48,283 nucleotides of DNA, taken from contig CAVFDI010000006.1 in NCBI GenBank assembly GCA_963621145.1, positions 1-48,283 on the forward strand. The letters run 5' to 3'. Under the pieces are notes generated by a model. It searched no databases. It was not told the DNA's origin and was given only the letters and a program-made list of their open reading frames with translations. Within the stretch, counting starts at the first letter, position 1. Every line of letters begins with the position of its first letter. The position numbers and the translations under genes are program-made. Below are positions 34,407 to 40,510 of this stretch, piece by piece. This DNA is from W0P28-013 sp963621145 (GTDB lineage Bacteria > Bacteroidota > Bacteroidia > Bacteroidales > Paludibacteraceae).

Positions 34407-34770
34407 TAGCGTCAGATGCATTAAGATGCTGACGAAAGGCAAATATTCTTCGCTGTAGCCCAATTATTTTTTCAAGCATATCCGAATAGACTGCCTCTTC
34501 CATATAACTGCGCCTATGAGCAATCTCCAATTGCGTTTCCAATTCGTAAAGAGATCCCAAAGAAATACCCAAGAATCTGCAAAAATCCTTATCGCTATCC
34601 TTTGCCGACCCTTCAGCGATATTGGAAGGAACAGAAACTACTGCGCGTTGCATTTGCGACGTTAGCCCAAAACGCTCCTCAGTTGGAAATGACGATGTCA
34701 TTGAATAGACCTTATCAGCAAGATCGACTCCATCAATCCATATATCCAATTTACGGAAATTGTGAGGCAT
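34402..34770 (-). CDS. Four-helix-bundle protein (23S rRNA IVP type)
   Basis: A 122-residue, all-helical protein of the four-helix-bundle/S23 family, named after proteins encoded in intervening sequences of 23S rRNA genes and related to Avd of diversity-generating retroelements. Signatures are FRKLDIW at 5-11, SVPSNIAEG at 46-54 and GSLYELETQLEIA at 72-84. The family tends to form ring-shaped oligomers and bind nucleic acid; its biological role is unsettled. The ATG at 34770 is chosen; the frame could open six bases earlier at a TTG. The gene sits in the mutA-mutB operon, in the same direction, between inverted heptamer arrays, with its stop codon embedded in one. This suggests insertion as a unit. 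No reverse transcriptase or rRNA is nearby, so neither a DGR nor an rRNA intron context applies. Confidence 0.88.
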   Translation of the reverse strand: MPHNFRKLDIWIDGVDLADKVYSMTSSFPTEERFGLTSQMQRAVVSVPSNIAEGSAKDSDKDFCRFLGISLGSLYELETQLEIAHRRSYMEEAVYSDMLEKIIGLQRRIFAFRQHLNASDAN

Positions 34771-34839
34771 AATCAATCTTTTATTTTTTTCTGATTCCTA
34801 AATTTACAATCATAATTTTCTTCAGTACAAAGTAACAAG

Positions 34840-34870
34840 TCTTTATTCTTTACTCCTTACTCTTTACTCC
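34840..34870 (-). repeat. Heptamer array, right flank of the four-helix-bundle gene
   Basis: Four 7-base units TTTATTC, TTTACTC, CTTACTC and TTTACTC (plus strand, 34843-34870), preceded by GTC at 34840-34842. It overlaps the end of mutA, whose last codons GGG AGT AAA GAG TAA are made of this repeat. Confidence 0.8.
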
Positions 34871-36776
34871 CTAACAATTGCTCATTAAACTTCTGCAACA
34901 TCTCCAGCACATTGGCACGAACGTGGATGAAGTGTTCGATACCGAGTTTTTGGAGGTCTTCCATGCAGGCAGGAGCACCAGCCACAACAAAAATCTCTTT
35001 GCCCGAGCCAATGGCTTTGAAGGCAGCAGGAGCGAGTTCGGCGTATTCGTCGTCGCTCGAGCAGAGAACGATGATGTCGGCACCAGCCTTGCGAGCAGCC
35101 GCTACGCCATCTTCTACGGTCTCGAAACCGAGGTTGTCGATGACCTGATAGCCAGCGCAAGCAAAGAAGTTGCACGAGAATTGAGCGCGAGCCAAACGCA
35201 TGGCCAAGTTGCCGATGGTGAGCATGAACACTTTTGGACGTTTGCCCGAGCGTTCGGTCTCGAGGCGCAGTGCTTCGAACTGTTGTGCAGCACGAACATG
35301 TGGCAGCGTTTCCAATCCGCCTTCGGTAGCGCAAGCGCAGCGGCATTCGCCCTGTTCGAGGGTGATTTTGTCGGCAGCCTGTTCGTTGAAGTTCGGGAAT
35401 TGGTTTGTGCCAAGCAAAACCTCTTTGCGAGCCGAAACATCTTTCAAGCGTTTTTCGGCAGTTGCTTTCATATCTTCTTGAACGCGACCGCTCTCGACGG
35501 CAGCGAAGAATCCGCCATTCTCTTGAATCTCGAGGAAGCGTTTCCAAGCCTGATCGGCAATGTTGGCCGTGAGTGTCTCGATGTAGTACGAACCAGCGGC
35601 AGGATCGGTTACTTTGTCGAAATGCGACTCCTCTTTGAGCAGCAATTGTTGATTGCGAGCAATGCGTTCCGAGAAATCGTCCGATTTTTTGTAGGTGATG
35701 TCGAACGGATTTACCGTGAGTGAATCGACGCCGCCAAGCACAGCGCTCATGGCTTCGGTTTCGCTGCGGAGCAGGTTCACATGCGCATCGTAGATGGTTT
35801 TGTTGAACACCGATGTAGAGGCGTGAATGTGCATCTTCATGGCGCAAGGGCAATATTTGCCATCGACAAGTTCGCATTTGCAGTCGTCGCCACAGTGGCA
35901 AACAGGTTCGTAGGCGCGAACGATCATTGCCCACAGCATGCGAGCTGCGCGGAATTTTGCAATCTCCATAAAGTAGTTTCCGCCCACGCCCATGTTGAAT
36001 TTGATGGCGCAAGCAGCCGTGGCAGCATCTACGCCAGCCTCGGTGAGCATTTCCATGTACTGATTGCCCCAAGCCAGAGCATAGCCAAGTTCTTGAGCGC
36101 AATAAGCACCAGCATTGTTCAGACTAACGGAATTGACCGCTACTACGCGATATTCGGGCAACACTTCGCCAGCCTCGACAATGGCTTTTGCCAAGTCGGA
36201 CACCATCTGTTTGTCCAGCTTTTTGCCTTTCAGCAACATGCGGTTCAGCGGGTCGAAGTTGATAGAGCCTTTCAGCGTCTCGAGGTTGTAGCCGCATTTT
36301 TTGTAGTAGTCGGCCAGCAGACGAACGAGGTCGGCCGAGCGACGAATGCAAACCGTGAAGTTCAGCTCGATGCAGTCGGCAGCAATGCCTTTAAGCAGCG
36401 TGGCGATGTAGTCGGCCGAGAGTTGCTCTTTGTCGAGTTTGAAACCGAGCGAATCGATGCCTTTGTTCAGCACATCGAGTGCTTTTGCGTTGGCAGCTTT
36501 GGCATCGTGTGCATCGATGTCCTGCCTAACATACCAAACATTGTCGACCTGTGTGCCACGCACATACGGATATTTTCCCGGTGCGGAATCGGGCGTTTTC
36601 AGCCCTTCCAAGTCCTCGGCACGATAGAAAGGCTGCACATTGAAGCCTTCGGTCGTGCGCCAAACCAATTTCTTGTTGAAATCGGCTCCTTTCAGATCGA
36701 CTGTGATTTTGTCCAACCATTCCTGCGTAGAAACGGCTGGAAAATCAGCCAAAAGATTTAATTTTTTTTCTGCCAT
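34857..36776 (-). CDS. mutA: Methylmalonyl-CoA mutase small subunit
   Basis: The 639-residue non-catalytic subunit pairs with MutB. The barrel part is recognisable from DFPAVSTQEWLDKI, YVRGTQVDNVWYVRQ and GVGGNYFMEIAKFRAARMLW (261-284 region). The C-terminal flavodoxin-like domain (about 513-639) lacks the DxHxxG cobalamin motif, having TIGNLAMRLARAQF instead, as is normal for this subunit. Two Cys clusters are unusual: C293, C295, C299, C301, C309 and C311 within an apparent insertion, and C478, C480 and C482. They could bind a metal, but this is inference. The final residues GSKE come from a heptamer repeat. A promoter box lies at 36921-36928. The start ATG at 36776 gives the standard N terminus. 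Confidence 0.95.
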   Translation of the reverse strand: MAEKKLNLLADFPAVSTQEWLDKITVDLKGADFNKKLVWRTTEGFNVQPFYRAEDLEGLKTPDSAPGKYPYVRGTQVDNVWYVRQDIDAHDAKAANAKALDVLNKGIDSLGFKLDKEQLSADYIATLLKGIAADCIELNFTVCIRRSADLVRLLADYYKKCGYNLETLKGSINFDPLNRMLLKGKKLDKQMVSDLAKAIVEAGEVLPEYRVVAVNSVSLNNAGAYCAQELGYALAWGNQYMEMLTEAGVDAATAACAIKFNMGVGGNYFMEIAKFRAARMLWAMIVRAYEPVCHCGDDCKCELVDGKYCPCAMKMHIHASTSVFNKTIYDAHVNLLRSETEAMSAVLGGVDSLTVNPFDITYKKSDDFSERIARNQQLLLKEESHFDKVTDPAAGSYYIETLTANIADQAWKRFLEIQENGGFFAAVESGRVQEDMKATAEKRLKDVSARKEVLLGTNQFPNFNEQAADKITLEQGECRCACATEGGLETLPHVRAAQQFEALRLETERSGKRPKVFMLTIGNLAMRLARAQFSCNFFACAGYQVIDNLGFETVEDGVAAARKAGADIIVLCSSDDEYAELAPAAFKAIGSGKEIFVVAGAPACMEDLQKLGIEHFIHVRANVLEMLQKFNEQLLGSKE

Positions 36777-36789
36777 ATTTTGATTATTA

Positions 36790-36830
36790 GTTGATAAGTC
36801 ATTATGTAGTTGATGAGTTGATGAGTTTAA
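36790..36830. repeat. Tandem GTTGATGA array upstream of mutA
   Basis: Imperfect 8-base units related to GTTGATGA lie 14 bases from the mutA start, in its leader. The block and the sequence after it (to 36852) resemble 38610-38664. Confidence 0.7.
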
Positions 36831-36863
36831 CGCATTAGTCGGAGCAAGTGAGGTTTCTTTGCT

Positions 36864-36898
36864 GTTTCGGGTTTCAAGTTTCAGGTTTCAGGTTAAAT
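36864..36898. repeat. Heptamer array GTTTCAG (5 units)
   Basis: Five consecutive 7-base units: GTTTCGG, GTTTCAA, GTTTCAG, GTTTCAG and GTTAAAT. It lies in the mutA leader between the GTTGATGA array and the promoter. Confidence 0.8.
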
Positions 36899-36920
36899 GT
36901 TAGTGTCAAACCGTAATCAG

Positions 36921-36928
36921 CAAAATTA
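36921..36928 (-). promoter_or_regulatory. mutA: -7 box (TAATTTTG) of mutA
   Basis: The minus strand reads TAATTTTG directly after the gldH stop codon and 145 bases before the mutA ATG. It would place both repeat arrays in the mutA 5' untranslated leader. No clear -33 box is seen. Confidence 0.5.
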
Positions 36929-36941
36929 TCAATTATCAATT
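36925..36941. repeat. ATTATCA repeat at the gldH 3' end
   Basis: Two exact ATTATCA heptamers and a partial third. Read on the minus strand they supply the last gldH codons (CCA ATT GAT AAT TGA). Confidence 0.6.
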
Positions 36942-37402
36942 GGAACGATTTTTACTCCCACTTCGCAAATGCCTTTCAGTGGCGAATGGCGCATGCCCTG
37001 CGCAATGCGGAGCGTGTATTGCCCTGCCTTGTGGAACTTCTGCTGCGGCCGATAGATGCACTCACACTCGTAGATGGAGCCAATGCCCGAGCCGCGCCAA
37101 CGCCCCAAATCGTCGGCCAAGAAATACTGCAGTGTGTCGCGCTGCACATCGCCCGCTGGCGAAACCTCGTCGACAAAAAGCCAAATGTTTTGATTCGGAT
37201 ATTCGTCGGTGTTGCGCACAACGATGCTGGTTTTGTAAAGCACGCTGGCGTCGTCGATGTCGAACACAAAACTGAACACCGAGTCTTTGTCCCAGCCATC
37301 GCTTATGGTGCGACAATCGCTATAGACCACGCGTTGGCAGCCCATCAGAACGACGGCAAAAAACATCACCGCTGCGGTGCGTAAAGTTGCAGAGCGTTTC
37401 AT
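36929..37402 (-). CDS. gldH: Gliding motility lipoprotein GldH
   Basis: A 157-residue lipoprotein with signal peptide and lipobox LMGC (Cys22). The remainder is a single beta-sandwich with the family pattern: DWxxDSVFSFVFDI-type start (here KDSVFSFVFDIDD), VVRNTDEYPNQNIWLFVD, then DTLQYFLADDLGRWRGSGIG and YTLRIAQGMR. GldH is needed for gliding in flavobacteria and is present in many non-gliding Bacteroidetes; its exact task is unclear. Its start overlaps the ricT stop by 4 bases (ATGA), so it is translated from the holB-ricT-gldH message. The C-terminal PIDN is encoded by a short repeat. Confidence 0.9.
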   Translation of the reverse strand: MKRSATLRTAAVMFFAVVLMGCQRVVYSDCRTISDGWDKDSVFSFVFDIDDASVLYKTSIVVRNTDEYPNQNIWLFVDEVSPAGDVQRDTLQYFLADDLGRWRGSGIGSIYECECIYRPQQKFHKAGQYTLRIAQGMRHSPLKGICEVGVKIVPIDN

Positions 37403-38595
37403 TCGGCCGAAGGATTTTGTTGTCCGCCACCATTGCCACGATTTTGATTGTTGCCACGGTAGCGAGCGCGATTATTATTGCGATTGTTGAAATTGCCACG
37501 ATTTTGATTGCCACGATTGCGCCGTGTGCGGTCGAAACGCGTCAGGCTGTCCTGCCCCACCACATTCTGATAGTCGACCACTGGCTCGACTGGCGCAACT
37601 GCCGTCTTGTCTTCGAGCGATTCCACCTTTTCGCCACGACGGTTGGCTGCTATCACCTCTTTGGCGCGATCGACCGAAATGGTGACCAAATTGGCGGCCA
37701 AGTGTTTGTCGGTAGAATAGGTAAACAGCCGATTGAACACATCTGTTTTGAAGTGATAGTAGGTGGCGTCGACCGTTTCGAGCGGGATGTCGGTGCGCGG
37801 AAAATCTTTCTTGGCGTCGAGATAGGTTGGCACTTCGTAGTTCATGCAGCACTTAATTTTGGCGCACTGCCCTGCCATTTTCAGCGGATTGGCGGCAATG
37901 TCCTGAATGCGCGCTGTGTTGGTCGAGACCGACACAAAATTGCTCATAAAAGTGGCGCAGCAAAGTTCTCTGCCGCACGGACCGAAACCGCCAATGCGTC
38001 CAGCCTCTTGGCGCGCGCCAATCTGCTTCATCTCGATGCGCACGTGGAATGTAGCAGCCAGCACTTTTATCAGTTCGCGAAAATCGACACGACCATCGGC
38101 AATGTAATAGAAAATGGCTTTTGTGCCGTCGGCTTGATATTCCACATCGCCAATTTTCATCTCAAGATTCAGATTTTTGGCAATCTGCCGCGACTGAATC
38201 ATCGTATCTTGCTCTTTGGCTTTCGATTCTTCCCATTTGTCGAGATCCATTTGCCGTGCAATGCGGTAGATGCGCCTCGTTTCGTAACGTTCGAGCGAGA
38301 TGTTGTTCTTTTTTATCTGATGCAGCACCAATGCGCCCGTGAGCGACACACGCCCAATGTCGTGACCAGGCGATGCCTCCACAGTTACAAGATCGCCTTT
38401 TTTCAGTTTCAATTTGTTGCTATTCAGATAGTAACCTTTGCGGGTATTTTTGAACTGCACCTCCACCAAATCGGTAGCCAGTTGTGCTTCGGGTATGTCG
38501 GCCAGCCAATCCACCACGGGCAGTTGTTGGCGCGAATTGCCATTAAAACCGTCCTTACCTGGATTGCAGCAGCCGTTATCAAGAGTGAATTCCAT
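37399..38595 (-). CDS. ricT: RicT/YaaT family protein (PSP1 domain)
   Basis: A 398-residue protein with a PSP1 domain (about 95-185) and the conserved RicT core GGFGPCGRELCCATF at 202-216, followed by QCAKIKCCMNYE at 243-254. C207, C212, C213, C244, C249 and C250 match the cysteines that bind iron-sulfur clusters in Bacillus YaaT. There the protein works with RicA and RicF on RNA processing and development; the role in Bacteroidetes is not well defined. The C-terminal 45 residues or so are an Arg/Asn/Gly-rich tail (RNRGNQNRGNFNNRNNN and more), likely disordered and RNA-binding. The gene lies between holB and gldH, the usual order in this phylum. Confidence 0.88.
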   Translation of the reverse strand: MEFTLDNGCCNPGKDGFNGNSRQQLPVVDWLADIPEAQLATDLVEVQFKNTRKGYYLNSNKLKLKKGDLVTVEASPGHDIGRVSLTGALVLHQIKKNNISLERYETRRIYRIARQMDLDKWEESKAKEQDTMIQSRQIAKNLNLEMKIGDVEYQADGTKAIFYYIADGRVDFRELIKVLAATFHVRIEMKQIGARQEAGRIGGFGPCGRELCCATFMSNFVSVSTNTARIQDIAANPLKMAGQCAKIKCCMNYEVPTYLDAKKDFPRTDIPLETVDATYYHFKTDVFNRLFTYSTDKHLAANLVTISVDRAKEVIAANRRGEKVESLEDKTAVAPVEPVVDYQNVVGQDSLTRFDRTRRNRGNQNRGNFNNRNNNRARYRGNNQNRGNGGGQQNPSAE

Positions 38596-38598
38596 ATA

Positions 38599-38640
38599 GT
38601 TGAGTTGATATGTTGATGAGTTGAAAAGATGAAAAGTTTA
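38599..38640. repeat. Tandem GTTGATGA-type array upstream of ricT
   Basis: About five 8-base units (TTGATATG, TTGATGAG, TTGAAAAG, ATGAAAAG) begin 3 bases before the ricT start codon. It is the counterpart of the array at 36790-36830. Confidence 0.7.
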
Positions 38641-38668
38641 ATGCTTTAGTCAGAGACTGTGAGGGTCA

Positions 38669-38696
38669 ATTTCTAATTTCTGGTTTCTAAATTCTG
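38669..38696. repeat. Heptamer array ATTTCTA/ATTTCTG (4 units)
   Basis: ATTTCTA, ATTTCTG, GTTTCTA and AATTCTG follow each other exactly in the holB-ricT gap, at the same relative place as the GTTTCAG array before mutA. Confidence 0.75.
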
Positions 38697-38744
38697 ATTG
38701 TCGGTATCCTCTACGGTCTGCAAATTGCCAATTATCAATTCGAT

Positions 38745-39860
38745 TTACTTATGCAGTAGCCGATACAATTTGCCGCACAAATCCAGCAAGATGATGTCGG
38801 CATTGCCGTTCTGCTCTATTTGCGCCTCGGCCAGTGCCAATTCGTTCATCATGGCTTCTATGTTGCGCTCGTTCACATAGGGCGAAAATTTGGCGGCAAA
38901 AGCCTGTTCTTCGGCATTCATGTAACTGATATTTGGATTGGCCATGCGCAACACAAAATTTTCGCGAACCATGCGCTGCGTATATTGAAAATAACGGCAC
39001 AATCCTTCGCGCCCAAGTGCCTTGAGTTCGGCACTCCACGCCATTATCTCTTTCACATTCAGCGCCCACGCTATGCGCAGCATACGCCTGAAAAACTCGA
39101 AATTGCGCTGCTGCTCCGACGACTGATCGACCAGTTCGCACAACTGCGACCAACTGCCTTGTGCCAAGCGCGACAATTGCAACGCTTCCGCCTCGGGCAG
39201 ATTGTAGCGTTCGCGCGCTGCAGCCGACAACTCGTCGACAGTGAGCGGCGGCACTGGAATGCACTGCGCACGCGACTGAATGGTGCCAAGAATCTCGTCT
39301 GGGTGATTCGTTACAAGCAGAAATAGCGTTTTATCGGCTGGCTCTTCGAGAATTTTCAGTACATGATTGGCACACTCGACCCTCATCAATTCTGGATGCC
39401 AAATAATCATCACCCTATATTCCGATTCGTAGGGTTTCAGCATCAATTTATGCACTATTTCACTGCCTTCGGCTGCAAAAATCTGCAGTTTTTTGTTTTC
39501 TGCAATAGTCATCATCCACTGACTGTAGGTGGCATAGGGATTTTCGGTCATCAAATCCCTAAACTCTTGCACATAATGATCGCTCAAAAAACGCTCTTTA
39601 TTTCTGTTTGTTGGGAAAACAAAATGCAGGTCGGGGTGCGCAAGTTTGGCAATTTGAACGCACGAAGGACACTCTCCACAAGCATCGGTAGCGGTGCGGT
39701 GCGGGCAGCAAACATACTGCGCATAGGCCAATGCCAGCGGCAGCGTGCCAGTTCCCTCCACACCGCAAAACAGTTGCGCATGGGCTATTCTGCCCTCGGC
39801 AACCGATTGGCGCAGACGGCGTTTCACGTCTTCGTGTCCTATGACATCGGCAAAAAGCAT
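38745..39860 (-). CDS. holB: DNA polymerase III delta-prime subunit
   Basis: A 371-residue clamp-loader subunit of the AAA+ type. The N terminus MLFADVIGHEDVKRRL and the segment RIAHAQLFCGVEGTG are typical. The P-loop is degenerate (GVEGTGTL, no Lys), as expected for delta-prime, which does not hydrolyse ATP. A zinc-binding knuckle follows (CCPHRTATDACGECPSC, about residues 51-67), then HPDLHFVFP. I start at the ATG at 39860; the frame extends 11 codons further to a TTG, but that extension lies on the -7 box TATCTTTG and would precede or straddle the transcript start. It is first in the holB-ricT-gldH series. Confidence 0.93.
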   Translation of the reverse strand: MLFADVIGHEDVKRRLRQSVAEGRIAHAQLFCGVEGTGTLPLALAYAQYVCCPHRTATDACGECPSCVQIAKLAHPDLHFVFPTNRNKERFLSDHYVQEFRDLMTENPYATYSQWMMTIAENKKLQIFAAEGSEIVHKLMLKPYESEYRVMIIWHPELMRVECANHVLKILEEPADKTLFLLVTNHPDEILGTIQSRAQCIPVPPLTVDELSAAARERYNLPEAEALQLSRLAQGSWSQLCELVDQSSEQQRNFEFFRRMLRIAWALNVKEIMAWSAELKALGREGLCRYFQYTQRMVRENFVLRMANPNISYMNAEEQAFAAKFSPYVNERNIEAMMNELALAEAQIEQNGNADIILLDLCGKLYRLLHK

Positions 39861-39890
39861 GTTACGTTTTTCGTGGTTAAGATCAACCTG

Positions 39891-39898
39891 CAAAGATA
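39891..39898 (-). promoter_or_regulatory. holB: -7 box (TATCTTTG) of holB
   Basis: The minus strand reads TATCTTTG, a full match to TAnnTTTG, 31 bases before the chosen holB ATG and directly after the upstream terminator. Confidence 0.7.
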
Positions 39899-39902
39899 CA
39901 AA

Positions 39903-39925
39903 AAAATCCGCAAGAAGCGGATTTT
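39903..39925 (-). terminator. Terminator of the surface-protein operon
   Basis: Perfect 9-bp arms AAAATCCGC and GCGGATTTT with a 5-base loop. On the minus strand a run of seven T follows. It is 36 bases after the stop of the 176-residue gene and abuts the holB promoter. Confidence 0.88.
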
Positions 39926-39960
39926 CTGTTCAGCATATTTTTTCTTTTAAAAGGCAGCCT

Positions 39961-40491
39961 TTATTTTTCTTGCGCGGAGCGCTTTCTGCGTCTTACCATG
40001 GTTACAGCGAAATAGAGAACTAGGAGTGCTGAAAATGTCCATATCTCGTCCGTAAGTGGTGTCAATTGTCCAATTGCTGGGCCCGATGGTGCCATGGCTG
40101 GCCCAGAAAAGCCGCCCACAGGCACGCTCACACTGCCAACGCTACCCGAGCTAAACGGCTCGCTCACAGTTGACGATGACGACGATGTGCGCGTTGCGCC
40201 CATGCTCGAATAACTGCTACCGCCGCCAAACGACGTGGCTACAGCACTCGTCTTTCTTGTCTGAAAAAGATTGCTTGCGTTGATAGTAGGCAGAACCCTA
40301 TACGAGCTTGCGCTCGAGGCAGAGGTCGAGGAGCGATACGCTCTGCGGCTTGCGCTGTAGCGGATCACTGCCCTTGTGCTACTGTTCATGTCGATGCTCA
40401 CCATGGTTGGGGCGAAAATATCTTCGGCCCAACAACACAGCGCGCCACTACACGCCAGCAATACAAATGCCATTAATCTCTTCAAAAACAT
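39961..40491 (-). CDS. Small Ser-rich secreted protein with C-terminal membrane anchor
   Basis: A 176-residue protein with signal peptide (1-22, ending CCWA). The middle is rich in Ser, Gly, Thr and Ala (for example TRTSSSSSTVSEP) and looks unstructured. The end is tripartite: PLTDEIW at 145-151, a hydrophobic helix about 151-166, and RRRKR at 167-171. This resembles short C-terminal sorting or anchor tails; whether an exosortase-like enzyme cuts it is unknown. The gene begins 19 bases after the stop of the 2,059-residue surface protein and shares its terminator, so the two are one operon. It may help anchor or display its large neighbour. No family recognised. Confidence 0.72.
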   Translation of the reverse strand: MFLKRLMAFVLLACSGALCCWAEDIFAPTMVSIDMNSSTRAVIRYSASRRAYRSSTSASSASSYRVLPTINASNLFQTRKTSAVATSFGGGSSYSSMGATRTSSSSSTVSEPFSSGSVGSVSVPVGGFSGPAMAPSGPAIGQLTPLTDEIWTFSALLVLYFAVTMVRRRKRSAQEK

Positions 40492-40510
40492 TTTTCTTCA
40501 AAATTCTTTC

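Noticed and set aside
34402..34770. Four-helix-bundle gene as the Avd gene of a diversity-generating retroelement
   Set aside because: No reverse transcriptase and no template/variable repeat pair is visible in the window. The B-repeat similarities are ordinary duplication without adenine-specific change that I can see.
34885..36102. 405-codon minus-strand frame within mutA in another reading frame
   Set aside because: It has an Arg/His/Cys-rich composition typical of a shadow frame, and the overlapping mutA is unambiguous.
39861..39893. Longer holB start at TTG 39893
   Set aside because: The extension overlaps the -7 box TATCTTTG, and the family N terminus begins at MLFADVIG.
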